Position numbers and translations under genes: made by a program
The notes under the pieces: model-generated
Database searches by the model: none
Told to the model about the DNA's origin: nothing
What the model saw: only the letters and a program-made list of their open reading frames with translations
Part shown: in pieces, positions 52,001-58,730 of the stretch
Position numbering within the stretch: the stretch's first letter is position 1
Layout of the letters: each line of letters starts with the position of its first letter
Origin: Leuctra nigra
Lineage: Eukaryota; Arthropoda; Insecta; Plecoptera; Leuctridae
Assembly (NCBI GenBank): GCA_934045905.1
Contig: OW203763.1
Coordinates: 40,206,724-40,270,723 of the forward strand
Length of the DNA: 64,000 nucleotides
Direction: 5' to 3'

Positions 52001-54801
52001 TTATATTATTTTCTTGAAGAAGATGTAATTAATGTAGGTATAGGTTATTATAAGAGTTTTAACATGCAGTCTTACTTTAAATCCTTTTAAAGGTTGAGCT
52101 AATTATTTGTAGACCGGCAAGTCTGCTTGATTGTAGAAACAGTTTGGTTAGTTGTTAATTGAAATTAATTTTATAAAATATTTTATTTATTTAGTCGATA
52201 TGTTTCTTATAGATCCAACGAGTTAGGTTTATGTTAGGTAAGCAATGTGTTAGGTAAGCTCTATTAAACGGAACGGTCTGTTTGGATAATATTTCTTAAA
52301 TTAGGTTTGCTCATATTAGCACTTAGATAATGGTCTATTTTGTGGATTGAAACTATGTATTTTTATTTTGTATTAATCCATAATACCTAAATATTCCAAT
52401 AAATACACATGAGTGTAGTGTTACTTGCAATGAGAAGCAAGTTCATTTTTTTAATATAATTTAATGGATCGTGCTTCTAGATTTCAATTGTTTTACGTAT
52501 ATTATTGATTATGGTTCGAGGTGTTGCACGTATCCGTGCTCGCTTATCAACGCGGTATACCTAATCACTAGGTATTTCTATCTAATAATGAAAATGAAAA
52601 TTGATTCTTTAACTTGTTTATTTTATGTGTTGCTTGTTATCTGATTCTTTCAGATCAACTCTGTGATAACAAGCCGCAAGATGAGTCTACAACCAACTTC
52701 ACACTTATGCTGAGGAAGGGAAATAAACCACAGTACAAAAACCTCTCGGTACCAATCGACTCCGAGTTGGCACTAAACTTGAAGGACCAAGAGGAGGTAT
52801 ATATCTTATTCCTATATTTCCATCTCGTCCATACTTCCATCTCTTCTGCCTTACCGTATTTACTCGAATATAATACTCACCCCAGTCTTGGAAGTATGTT
52901 TATTGCAAAACACTTGATATGTAAAGTGACCAGCAGTCGATCTGTGGATTAAAAAAGGGTCATTTTATTTTCCCGTCCCCTACTTTACCTGCTTGCGCAC
53001 CATGCCCCATTGTTATGCCAAACCTTCTCTTGGGTTAAGCTCACTAAGGGGTTCTTAAAATACCTGTTTTTCAAGAAAATCGCAATCCAATGATTGGTTG
53101 CGGGTAGGGATGTTCCTGGAAATATTTCCGATTCAGAAATTTCTGCGGAAATGGAAAAATATGGAAATTTCTCAGCATATATTTTTCCGTCTTTTCGGAA
53201 AAATATGGAAAATATTGTCAAAATGATTATATATTAGTATAAATGTGTGTAATTGTACTCCATAGCAAGTGATTGCATATTCCCAACCTCAGGATATGCT
53301 AAAGAGAATGACAGTCCTCTCTTTGTAGTGCGCCTCTTCAATGTATTAGCATATTGAACTACAGCGGCCTGGTTGTAATGTGCCTAACCAGATTTAAATT
53401 TCCCGCCACTCAGAAAACATCACGTTTGGGGTGATCAATGATAATTACAGCCAATTATTCTATCCAAATCAGTACCTATGGGCGTAATTGTTTCTGGTAC
53501 GGCATGCCAGACAATTTAGTTACATAGGTAACTTTAACTTATTGGCTATCTTTTAATATTTTGTACCTTACCGTATTAACTCGTGTATAAGACGCACTCG
53601 TGTATAAGACGCACCCTTGTTTTGAGAAGTCTATTTTAAGAAAACACTTAGCATGCGTGTATAAGACGCACTAAAATGATGTAAACATTGTGTGTTTGTA
53701 TACATGATGTCCATCTAAATGTTGGTTGTCCAGCTAACTGAGCTATTTGAATGAAAATCACTGCCAACTTGTTGTAAACAAACAGTAATTTCCTGCGTTT
53801 GAGAAAGGGGGGAGGGGAGTCTCTTCCCAGCAGCTGTTGCTTGCTCTAAGAGGCATGCACCTGCCTTTCCTCTGCATTCCAAAACAAACCCAACTCCTCT
53901 CCACCCCTTCCATTAAGATCGCCATTCAACAGTGTTTAGTCTATTTTATGTCTGTCAGCAATGTTTTTCAGACGTAAACATATATTTTGTCTCCTGATCT
54001 AAATGCAAGGGAAAACATTTTGATAATGATGGAAAATTTAGTGAATCTCTCACTTAGGGATGGTGTTTTGGAGGTAACCTGCGAAATAAAAAACATTTTG
54101 TTGCACACATTTAATATGTTAATAGTGTTGTGTCTAGACACAGTATGAGTAGTCCAGACAGAGTGAGAGGGAAAGGCAGAGATAGACAACATGTGGCAGT
54201 CTACAACAGCTCTGTTTACAAACATCCACCTTGGATTTACTGGGAAAAAAGCTTGGTATGCGTGTATAAGACGCATGGCTGTTTTCAGAATCAAAATATT
54301 GACATATAATTGCGTCTTATACACGAGTTAATATGGTAATTATCATGTTTTATTTGATATTACTAATAAATTTCAAAAACATGAAGTATTTTCTAGTGTA
54401 CTTGAATGTGAATATTGATTAAAATGATCAAAAAATGTGATGCATTACATTTAAGAGCTGTATTTTCAAATTTTTCCAAATTTTTCCATATTTTTCCAGA
54501 AATTTCCAGAAATGTCTATCGGAAATTTCTCATTCATATTTTTCCGGAAAAATCCCATCCCTAGTTGCAGGTCACTTTAGTGTGTACATTATGTCGTACG
54601 CAAATATTAACCTTGAAAGTCTATCGATAAAGTGGAGAAATTCATAGGCGATTTAAGTTGAAAAAGTCCAGTAGATGTGACTTTCATGTGATGATGAATT
54701 TGTTTCAGGCTGAGAAGATTGAAAAGGAGCGGGTGAAGAGATTGACTCTGAACATCAATGAGCGTCTGGAGGAGGAAGACTACATGGAAATGATGGCTCA
54801 G
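27540..54801 (+). CDS. Upf2: UPF2, nonsense-mediated decay factor (16 coding exons; 3' end outside window)
   Basis: UPF2 is the perinuclear/cytoplasmic scaffold of nonsense-mediated mRNA decay. It binds UPF3 at an exon-junction complex and activates the UPF1 helicase. The exons listed separately join to 3795 nt (1265 codons) with every junction phase-compatible and GT-AG. Domains: acidic N-terminus (1-180, MIF4G-free); MIF4G-1 about 210-430 (DSSLKKNTAFVRK, CRHCGDDFA); linker; MIF4G-2 about 598-790 (LLPFYARMVANLYP, CGRFLFRHPDSH); MIF4G-3 about 800-1015 (CLANLLAGL, LLDTCGQYF), the part known to contact UPF3; an acidic stretch 1060-1121; and the C-terminal UPF1-binding domain from about 1128 (DDDFMASFDRM ... 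LTLNINERLEEEDYMEMMAQ). The N-terminus is acidic, without the long lysine/glutamate-rich run of vertebrate UPF2. A final exon of about 35-40 codons was searched for to 64000 and not seen. Introns 4-15 are enlarged by transposons. Confidence 0.97.
28428..28475. repeat. TAGGTACCTAC palindromic microsatellite
   Basis: AGGTAGGTACCTACCTAGGTACC-type sequence made of overlapping GGTACC and CCTAGG palindromes. Shorter pieces (TAGGTACCTA, GTACCTACC) are scattered through the whole window, for example at 23710, 28810 and 42475. Confidence 0.8.
28977..29185. mobile_element. 209-bp Tc1/mariner-type MITE, copy 1
   Basis: About 30-bp inverted repeats (CACTCGACAATTCATAAAAC at the left and its complement at the right), flanked by TA. 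It has exactly the same length as copy 2 at 61763-61971, which lies in the opposite orientation. No coding capacity. Confidence 0.88.
29467..29628 (+). CDS. Upf2: UPF2 coding exon 2
   Basis: Acceptor TTTGCAG, donor GTAATG, phase 0 at both ends. Residues 181-234. It contains the conserved block RPEESFFAGLDSSLKKNTAF that opens MIF4G-1. Confidence 0.95.
29727..29957 (+). CDS. Upf2: UPF2 coding exon 3
   Basis: Acceptor ACTATAG, donor GTAAGA, phase 0. Residues 235-311, helical repeats of MIF4G-1: LNLTKYTSEVASAIVEAKLK, then LTFHQTYADFS. Confidence 0.96.
29958..30602. other. UPF2 intron 3, left part
   Basis: Unremarkable AT-rich intron up to the hAT insertion. Confidence 0.6.
30603..31621. mobile_element. 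Non-autonomous hAT element, CAGGGACCCGAACC family, copy 2
   Basis: 1019 bp flanked by a perfect 8-bp duplication AAATATTT. Same termini and interior as 23751-24420, but with a roughly 240-bp interior segment (31190-31430) absent from copy 1. Arrays of GGTTCCGGTTCC lie just inside both ends. Open frames inside are not coding. Confidence 0.93.
31896..32091 (+). CDS. Upf2: UPF2 coding exon 4
   Basis: Acceptor ATTTGCAG, donor GTACCT, ends phase 1. Residues 312-377: SSKLRVDLRFYAECINYGVF and CRHCGDDFA of MIF4G-1. Intron 3 before it carries the 1-kb hAT element. Confidence 0.96.
32092..33331. other. UPF2 intron 4
   Basis: 32530-32690 resembles the element family at 51624 (GCAAGCGGACTGAGCGTC, TCAATCGATCTGAACGTTT). 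A 65-codon frame at 32878-33072 (...PIDRHLIPGNFTSYIMAHRQ...) has no splice context for UPF2 and no recognised family; it may be a transposon fragment. Confidence 0.5.
33332..33934 (+). CDS. Upf2: UPF2 coding exon 5
   Basis: Acceptor TCGGAGCAG, donor GTGAGT, phase 1 to 1. Residues 377-577: the end of MIF4G-1 (LLKDYFTSLSKHYVKVHKEL, QTKGELSSE), then an acidic linker with LDEALPDLPEDES and a WEDEEMRRFYEVLPDLREFV segment matching the vertebrate inter-MIF4G linker. Confidence 0.95.
34142..34670. mobile_element. Non-autonomous hAT element, TAGGGGTGTGCGAATA ends
   Basis: Perfect 8-bp duplication GTTATGAT on both sides. Termini TAGGGGTGTGCGAATA and TATTCGCACACCCCTA, sub-terminal TCGAATATTCGAA repeats. 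529 bp. The string GCACACCCCTAA near 49956 is probably an end of a relative. Confidence 0.93.
35271..35442 (+). CDS. Upf2: UPF2 coding exon 6
   Basis: Acceptor ATGTTTCAG, donor GTAAGC, phase 1 to 2. Residues 578-634; start of MIF4G-2: FEAYLTQLPNCINRESIDTA. Confidence 0.95.
35769..35916 (+). CDS. Upf2: UPF2 coding exon 7
   Basis: Acceptor GTTACTCAG, donor GTGAGG, phase 2 to 0. Residues 635-684: VPRIRLDLLPFYARMVANLY and the basic KHDFKFHIRKK motif of MIF4G-2. Confidence 0.96.
35974..36133. mobile_element. 160-bp MITE, PIF/Harbinger-like, TAA target site
   Basis: Termini GGTCGGATAGGACCAACTTT and its complement, flanked by TAA (35971-35973, 36134-36136). A diverged relative with AGGTCCGGTATAACCAAAGT ends lies at about 38897-39048. 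Confidence 0.85.
36137..37334. other. UPF2 intron 7, left part
   Basis: 36358-36480 is a repeat beginning AGTGGCGTAACATCAGAT with a C15 run, also found at 60308-60400. The remainder is AT-rich with no gene. Confidence 0.6.
37335..37848. mobile_element. Non-autonomous hAT element, TAGGGCTCCCAT ends
   Basis: Perfect 8-bp duplication ATTTTGTT (37327-37334, 37849-37856), termini TAGGGCTCCCAT and ATGGGAGCCCTA. Near its right end it carries the GC-rich module TTTTTCCCGGGGCTATGCGC ... GGGGGGCC ... CCCCCCAG (37715-37790). It lies 70 bp before UPF2 exon 8. Confidence 0.92.
37919..38137 (+). CDS. Upf2: UPF2 coding exon 8
   Basis: Acceptor CTGCGTAG, donor GTAACG, phase 0. Residues 685-757: VRFIGELVKFGMYTK, HHHIEMCCNLMETCGRFLFR. 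A hAT element ends 70 bp before the acceptor. Confidence 0.96.
38520..38710. mobile_element. 191-bp palindromic MITE, TA target site
   Basis: Arms of about 62 bp (GTAAAATACAAATATTTGAA at the left, complement at the right) are almost perfectly inverted, flanked by TA. The loop has two GAGACTGAAGTG units and, on the reverse strand, GGCGAAATATTGCGGA. The flanking open frame is an artefact of the palindrome. Confidence 0.85.
38897..39048. mobile_element. Diverged MITE related to 35974-36133
   Basis: AAGGTCCGGTATAACCAAAG at the left, and AATTTAACTTTGGTAACTAA at the right, with an internal GGATTAACTAA / TTAGTAAATTCAGCA pair. The TIRs are degraded. Confidence 0.5.
39173..39361 (+). CDS. Upf2: UPF2 coding exon 9
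   Basis: Acceptor GTCAACAG, donor GTACGT, phase 0. Residues 758-820: EQMMRNKCALPLDARYSTMI and a proline-flanked VRPPMHEFIRRLLY at the MIF4G-2/3 boundary. Confidence 0.96.
39439..39598. mobile_element. Small inverted-repeat element
   Basis: ACAGCCTCTCGCTCAAAATA at the left is matched by TTTTGAGCATGAGGCTGT at the right. 160 bp, non-coding, in UPF2 intron 9. Confidence 0.6.
39830..40000. repeat. Fragment of the 1502-2645 element family
   Basis: GTAAGAGAATACTTCAATTT and the following 150 bp match 2060-2160 and 2520-2645, ending TTCTGCCTGCCTCTGAGGTTC. One-sided, so a truncated copy. Confidence 0.65.
40306..40446 (+). CDS. Upf2: UPF2 coding exon 10
   Basis: Acceptor ATCTCAG, donor GTCAGT, phase 0. 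Residues 821-867: FNVKYYNIPCLANLLAGLAI, first helices of MIF4G-3. Confidence 0.95.
40937..41095 (+). CDS. Upf2: UPF2 coding exon 11
   Basis: Acceptor TTCGTAG, donor GTAACA, phase 0. Residues 868-920: VVDAVLEDIRLGMELNQTQY, KYIGELYNYRMVES of MIF4G-3, the most conserved stretch of the protein. Confidence 0.97.
41145..41319. mobile_element. Small MITE, AGCTGGGTCC ends
   Basis: AGCTGGGTCCGCAGTTAAAT at the left and GGGACCCAGCT at the right are inverted. The interior is GC-richer than its intron. The target duplication is not clear (TTA at the left, TTTA at the right). Confidence 0.5.
41632..42136 (+). CDS. Upf2: UPF2 coding exon 12
   Basis: Acceptor CTTTGCAG, donor GTAAGT, phase 0 to 1. Residues 921-1088: the rest of MIF4G-3 (SPLDPPGNVIRIRLVCVLLD, FFTFFQNYFLFKK, MSLRPNIHMF), then the start of the acidic region (EERSLLEDGSQADEES). 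Confidence 0.96.
42137..43043. other. UPF2 intron 12, left part
   Basis: AT-rich intron; nothing recognised apart from scattered TACCTAC strings. Confidence 0.6.
43044..43911. mobile_element. Non-autonomous hAT element, CAGTGTTGGGTA ends
   Basis: Termini CAGTGTTGGGTAAGTTCC and GTTCCTACCCAACACTG. The flanks CTGTTTGA and CGGTTTGT match at 6 of 8. Sub-terminal arrays of AAAAGGAACTAGTTCC repeats. 868 bp, non-coding. Confidence 0.8.
44094..44191 (+). CDS. Upf2: UPF2 coding exon 13
   Basis: Acceptor GTGTTTCAG, donor GTAAGC, phase 1 to 0. Residues 1089-1121, an acidic segment (SGDEVDQRGEELEDQADGED) matching the position of the acidic linker before the UPF1-binding domain. Placement rests on phase and composition rather than strong sequence identity. 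Confidence 0.82.
44851..47817 (-). pseudogene. LINE ORF2: endonuclease + reverse transcriptase, one nonsense codon
   Basis: 988 codons. N-terminal apurinic-like endonuclease (LHLNIRSLRKNWDEL, VLALTEIS, VGDVNINIF; terminal SDHYMIGVDV at about 238-247). Reverse transcriptase with PGLDGI, YRPISLLPVIEKFLE, FIDFSKAFDTMNH, GVPQGSNLGP and an intact FMYADDTVLLA catalytic motif (YADD near residue 700). Cysteine-poor C-terminal domain ending in FNRIPPELKDL. A TAA at 47455-47457 (codon 121) interrupts the endonuclease; the frame is otherwise open to its natural stop. No RNase H domain. Activity would require readthrough, so it is called a pseudogene. Confidence 0.9.
47807..48499 (-). CDS. LINE ORF1 protein (5' truncated)
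   Basis: 230 residues from the first Met; the open frame continues upstream to about 48606 with a CSKC motif suggesting the remains of a zinc-finger N-terminus. Features: a coiled coil (NEKISEEVKTLKIKFNSLQK), the NLEQYTRNRNLEFDNI motif, an RRM-like central region (ELLAEDIDVVHRLQPRRDGR) and a basic C-terminal region. This arrangement is typical of L1/CR1-type ORF1 RNA-binding chaperones that coat the element RNA. It ends 11 bp inside ORF2. Confidence 0.85.
   Translation of the reverse strand: MRENFKTVKEELQKINEKISEEVKTLKIKFNSLQKQSDEKDLVIEGLTWQLNNLEQYTRNRNLEFDNIEKIEGENLEQVVLNIAKELGVELLAEDIDVVHRLQPRRDGRDAKVIAQFTTRKRDSFLEKRKGRIIKSSEVTCGKRGQRVYVNENLGRYQRELLWNTKQCAKKEGFKFVWVKNGHILVKKDENVANVIRVSCDKDLELLYSDRPDLSDHTANSVHSIHSDAE
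48607..49349. other. UPF2 intron 13, spacer
   Basis: No gene. 49130-49230 resembles RTE-type ORF2 tail on the + strand (AGGAGAAATGGAAGGAGTTAG ... GAAGAAGAGGATGAGCC), too short and decayed to assign. Confidence 0.5.
49350..49786. mobile_element. Non-autonomous hAT element, CAGGGCCGGTTTTAGG ends
   Basis: Termini CAGGGCCGGTTTTAGG and CCTAAAACCGGCCCTG are perfect inverted repeats; flanks AATGTGGA and AGTGTGGA (7 of 8). It contains the CCGGGG / GGGGGGCCCTCCCCCCAG module (49615-49675) and a G run at 49722-49738. The second GGCACAGGGCACC / CACAGGGCGCC pair is sub-terminal. Confidence 0.9.
50108..50303 (+). CDS. Upf2: UPF2 coding exon 14
   Basis: Acceptor TGTTGCAG, donor GTAATG, phase 0 to 1. Residues 1122-1186. 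ECQEDDDFMASFDRM and VDISVPLHIKSHAKKS form the first half of the UPF1-binding domain. Intron 13 before it is 5.9 kb and contains the antisense LINE. Confidence 0.95.
50565..51565. mobile_element. Non-autonomous hAT element, TAGAGATC ends
   Basis: Perfect 8-bp duplication CTAATCAC (50557-50564, 51566-51573). Termini TAGAGATCCGATTATATGGTG and CACCATAAAATCTGATCTCTA. 1001 bp with many AATCGCGAAA repeats near both ends. The 107-codon minus-strand frame inside is not recognised. Confidence 0.92.
51566..51623. repeat. 58-bp direct repeat, left copy
   Basis: Identical to 52561-52618. It begins exactly with the CTAATCAC target duplication of the preceding hAT element. Confidence 0.95.
51624..52560. 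mobile_element. GCGAGCGGAGCGAGC-family insertion between 58-bp repeats
   Basis: Starts AAGCGAGCGGAGCGAGCGTC and ends TATCCGTGCTCGCTTATCAACGCGG. The right end, reversed (GTTGATAAGCGAGCACGG), loosely mirrors the left end (GTTAAGCGAGCGGAGCG). The string GGCACTTTCTCTGTGTGT and the CAACGTATCGATCTGAAATT block recur at 1830-1900, 32570-32650 and, as ends only, at 3790, 57888, 58155 and 62385, so this is an abundant family in this genome. Confidence 0.7.
52561..52618. repeat. 58-bp direct repeat, right copy
   Basis: Perfect second copy of 51566-51623; ends 35 bp upstream of UPF2 exon 15. Confidence 0.95.
52654..52796 (+). CDS. Upf2: UPF2 coding exon 15
   Basis: Acceptor TTCTTTCAG, donor GTATAT (weaker), phase 1 to 0. 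Residues 1187-1234: FTLMLRKGNKPQYKNLSVPI, the beta-hairpin part of the UPF1-binding domain. A 58-bp direct repeat ends 35 bp before the exon. Confidence 0.95.
52850..52890. repeat. Orphan TACCGTATTTACTCGAATAT terminus
   Basis: A single end resembling the TIR of the nested element at 53571-54336 (CCGTATTAACTCGTGTATAA). No partner seen nearby. Confidence 0.5.
53105..54563. mobile_element. Non-autonomous hAT element, TAGGGATG ends
   Basis: Flanks GTTGCGGG and GTTGCAGG (7 of 8). Termini TAGGGATG and CATCCCTA, with GGAAATTTC / GGAAAAATATGG sub-terminal repeats. About half its 1459 bp is the younger nested element at 53571-54336. Located in UPF2 intron 15. Confidence 0.85.
53571..54336. mobile_element. 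Nested MITE, CCGTATTAACTCGTGTATAA ends, TA target site
   Basis: TIRs of about 27 bp (CCGTATTAACTCGTGTATAA...GACGCA and complement), flanked by TA. CGTGTATAAGACGCA occurs four more times inside near the ends. It sits inside the hAT element at 53105-54563, giving a clear order of insertion. Confidence 0.85.
54709..54801 (+). CDS. Upf2: UPF2 coding exon 16 (last one visible)
   Basis: Acceptor TTGTTTCAG, donor GTAATG, phase 0. Residues 1235-1265: KIEKERVKRLTLNINERLEE, the C-terminal helix that contacts the UPF1 CH domain. Since it ends at a good donor with no stop, at least one more exon must follow. Confidence 0.95.
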
Positions 54802-55180
54802 GTAATGCACATATTTTCATTTAAGTTCACAGCTGAGGAGCTGTATTTGAACAAGAAGTAGTACAATGTAGTACAAGTTTCAGTGGCTGGTATGTGACAG
54901 CGAAAAAGTTGACAGTCACAGTCACATGTTAGTTATTTAAAGAGAATTTCATTGAAGAGCTGGAACTTGTCGGGAATTTACTGTATAAGCTGCAAAATTC
55001 AATTCCCTTTTTTTGCATTTGGATCGTCTTGATTATTTTTATAAGATGTAAAACACATTGTTTATGAATAAAAAAATTGTAATATGATTAAAATTTATCA
55101 ATTACAGAAATTAAAAATAATTAATTGATTTTCAATCAACCCCTAATAAAAACAAAATGGCGGCTCAATAATTGGTAGAC
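54802..55180. other. UPF2 intron 16 / flank, nothing recognised
   Basis: AT-rich DNA without a reading frame that resembles the missing UPF2 C-terminus. Confidence 0.55.
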
Positions 55181-55189
55181 TTTTTTGTC

Positions 55190-56676
55190 AGGTCCGTGAA
55201 GTAAGCACCGCCCATTAACGCACTAATTATCTCTTGTGTGGGATGAATTAGTGCACAATTAGTGCATCATCCGTTTCCGAGAAAAACGCACTTTACTATG
55301 GGCGGTGCTGACGCACTAATTTTAAAACCCACACAGGCAATTAGTGCACAATTAGTGCGTTCGATCCCCCCCATTCCCATAATTAGTGCGCACTTACTTT
55401 TCGAGTTATTTGTGAATAACCCTGGGCGGTGCAGCACCGCCCATTGAAAATTTCAAGGTTTTCAGCACGCCATGTTTTAGTGCACAATTAGTGCGTTCGA
55501 TTCCCCCCATTCCCATAATTAGTGCGCACTTACTTTTCGAGTTATTCGTGAAAAACCGTGGGCGGTGCAGCACCGCCCATAGAAAATTTAAGGTTTGTAG
55601 CACGCCATGTTTTAGTGCACAATTAGTGCGTTTGATCCCCCCCATTCTCATAATTAGTGCGCACTTACTTTTCGAGTTATTCGTGAAAAACCGTGGGCGG
55701 TGCAGCACCGCCCATTGAAAATTTCAATGTTTTCAGTACGCCATGTTTTAGTGCACAATTAGTGCGTTCGATCCCCCCCATTCCCATAATTAGTGCGCAC
55801 TATATTTTCGAGTTATTCGTGAATAACCTTGGGCGGTGCAGCACCGCCCATTGAAAATTTCAAGGTTTTCAGCATGCCATGTTTTAGTGCACAATTAGTG
55901 CGTTCGATCCCCCCCATTCCCATAATTAGTGCGCACTTACTTTTCGAGTTATTCGGGAATAACCGTGGGCGGTGCAGCACCGCCCCTTGAAAATTTCAAA
56001 CTTTTCAGCACGCCATGTTTTAGTGCACAATTAGTGCGTTCGATCCCCCCATTCCCATAATTAGTGAGCACTTACTTTTCGAGTTCGAGTGCTTACTTTT
56101 CAAGTGCTGCACCGCTCACGGTTTTTCACGAATAACTCGAAAAGTAAGTGCGCACTATTATGGGAATGGGGGGGATCGAACGCACTAATTGTGCACTAAA
56201 ACATGGCGTGCTGAAAACCTTGAAATTTTCAATGGGCGGTGCTGCACCGCCCACGGTTATTCACGAATAACTAGAAAAGTAAGTGCGCACTAATTATGGG
56301 AATGGGGGGGATCGAACGCACTAATTGTGCACTAAAACATGGCGTGCTGAAAACCTTGAAATTTTCAATGGGCAGTGCTGCACCGCCCACGGTTATTCAC
56401 GAATAACTCGAAAAGTAAGTGCGCACTAATTATGGGAATGGGGGGGATTGAACGCACTAATTGTGCACTAATTGCCTGTGTTGGTTTTAAAATTAGTGCG
56501 TCAATGGGCGGTGCTGCGTGAAGTTGGCACCGCCCATAGTAAAGTGCGTTTTTCTCGGAAACGGATGACGCACTAATTATAAAATTAGTGCCGATCGAAT
56601 GCACTAATTGTGCACTAATTCATCCCACACATGAGATAATTAGTGCGTTAATGGGCGGTGCTAACTTCACGGACCT
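55190..56676. mobile_element. Mutator-like foldback element with internal ~135-bp tandem repeats
   Basis: Flanked by a perfect 9-bp duplication TTTTTTGTC (55181-55189, 56677-56685). Termini AGGTCCGTGAAGT and ACTTCACGGACCT. The left half carries about five direct units of 135-140 bp (GGGCGGTGCAGCACCGCCCA, then TTTTAGTGCACAATTAGTGC, then CCCCCCATTCCCATAATTAG and CTTTTCGAGTTATTCGTG). The right half carries two to three of the same units inverted, from 56085 on. A 9-bp duplication points to Mutator-like elements. Frames across the repeats (for example 55406-55708) are repeat translations, not genes. Confidence 0.9.
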
Positions 56677-56685
56677 TTTTTTGTC

Positions 56686-57048
56686 CCAATATTAATTAGC
56701 GAAAAAAAAATGTTGCAATTACTTTGAGGTCAAAAGCTAAAGTGACTCAGAGTATAGTTGAGGTTACTTGATAAGAAATGCTCTTGCTTATTTTATTTTG
56801 TAGTATGCTTTCTACTTGGCTCTGACTTTCAAAGTGCAGTTCACAGACAGAAGTGTTCCAGTAAATGGGTGAAACTGAAAGGCATTTGAAAGCATATAGT
56901 CCAGTAATTCTAGTGAAAAAAGAAGCATAACCCACTACTAATTGCAACAGAAGCGTTTTTGGTACCGTTCGATTCAGAAAAGTGTCCTCTACAACATATC
57001 CAAAATCGCCCGAAATCGCTGTACGGAAAAAAGGGTTTTAATGACTTT
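56686..57048. other. Spacer, nothing recognised
   Basis: AT-rich; no gene, no UPF2-like exon. Confidence 0.55.
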
Positions 57049-57440
57049 TTAAGTTAATTTCCCATGTTAATACCATCTTGAAATAAGAAACTTTTTTTCA
57101 TGTAACTCCGATTTTGACGAAACTTGGCAGAATTGTTTAGCATCCTAAATAAACACAAATAGCTTTCTTAGCATTTTCCTCTAAATCTCACCGTTTGGGA
57201 AATATGGACCTCGCAAAACGTCAAATTACACTCAAAGTGACCTAAATCGACGAAAACTGACTAAAATATGACTTTTCAATGGTCCATATTTCCCAAACGA
57301 TGATATTTAGAGGAAAACGCTAAGAGAGCTATTTGTGTTTATTTAGGATGGTGAACAATTCTGCCAAGTTTCGTCAAAATCGAAGTTACATGAAAAAAGT
57401 TTTTTTTGCAAGATGGAATTAACATGGGAAATTAACTTAA
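57049..57440. mobile_element. Foldback element, 170-bp arms
   Basis: TTAAGTTAATTTCCCATGTT and the next 150 bp are repeated inverted up to 57440 (AACATGGGAAATTAACTTAA), with the arms meeting at GGGAAATATGGACC / GGTCCATATTTCCC around 57197-57290. Arms differ by a handful of bases. Non-coding. Confidence 0.88.
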
Positions 57441-58200
57441 GACCTCCGTTCACGGAGAGACCAACTCAAAATTTTAGATATAAGTGTAACATGAGCTCTT
57501 TACGATCATTCGTCATCTTGACATTTGTGATAATAATTCCCAGGCTGGCTTCCAGTCACGTAGCTCATAAATAGTCCGAGATTGTAAACAAACTCCACAA
57601 CATTCCATTCATGGCGATAGCAGCAGAAATTATTTCGATGGCAGATCTCTTGAACTCCAACAAGTAAGAATGCCTGGTTCGATCCCCTTTTGCATATATT
57701 TTACACATGTGTGTACCTACCATTTGTGAGGCATGATCTTTTTTATCTTACCAAGATTTTGCCAAGTTTATACACAATTTTGCTAACATTTTTATATTAT
57801 TTATGCTACCATTATGCCATTATTATAAAAGAGATAAGATCTTGGAAACATGTTCTCATTAATATACTTGTAAAATGATCAATGTAACGTAACGCGTTGA
57901 TAAGTGAGCACATGTACGAGCAATGGTGGTAAAAGCCATGCAAAATTTAGCTTCATTTTAGTTTTTCTGCCAATTAATAGAATGTATTTTATTTATAATA
58001 TTGTTAACCTATGAACGGATTTCAAACAAATTTCGGTCTGCAAACCCCAGAGGCGGTCCATACGCGTGTGCACAATTTCAGCACTATCAGACAAACGAAG
58101 CGACCTCGACCTTATAATGTACAGAGGTCCGTGCCAAAAGGGCAAATAAGAGACGCTCGCTTGCTCAATGATACGATTAAGGGCCGATTTACAATACCTT
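57441..58200. other. Spacer with GCGAGC-family fragments
   Basis: 57885-57920 (ACGCGTTGATAAGTGAGCAC) and 58010-58165 (AACGGATTTCAAACAAATTT ... GAGACGCTCGCTTGCTCAAT) are end fragments of the family described at 51624. The latter has a relative at 62210-62395. No gene. Confidence 0.6.
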
Positions 58201-58234
58201 GATTAGCTTGCATTGACAAAGTTGTCGTACCGAA

Positions 58235-58730
58235 CCGGGACTTAAAGCCGGTATTTTTATCTAGATAAAGATAAAAATAACCTGCCAAAAATGTATCTAG
58301 ATAAGATAGTAGATAAATTTCCAAGAAATCATCTAGATAATAGATAAAGTTAAAAAATAATTATCTAGATAATTGTAATAGATAATAGATATTTTGTTTT
58401 TACCAAATACTAAACTGTTCCGTAATTATTTTCGAATCCTAAATTCGGAACTCAAGTTTTTTAAAAAAATGGGGCGTCTCAACAAGCCAACTTGTTTAGT
58501 CGCAATTTTGCGGTGATGATTTTCTTTTTTCATATCATCTGACATTTGAGGTTTGTGCATGTTTTTACACACAAATGAATTTTGAATTTTATATTTTTAT
58601 CTAGATAATTGTCAATAGATAACAATATTTTTATCTAGATAAAGATAAAGATATCAAATTATTTAATTATCTAGATAAGAAAATATATAAAAAAAAATTA
58701 CCTAGATACGTAAGTCACAACACTGCCTAC
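58235..58730. mobile_element. hAT-like element rich in TTATCTAGATAA
   Basis: The right end GTAAGTCACAACACTG is a typical CAGTGTTGTGAC hAT terminus. The interior repeats ATCTAGATAA about ten times. A matching left end was not found, so it is probably truncated. Confidence 0.55.

Noticed and set aside
55262..56604. Several frames of 60-100 codons with repeated SAQLVRSIPPIPIISAHLLF
   Set aside because: Translations of the tandem repeat units of the foldback transposon, not genes.
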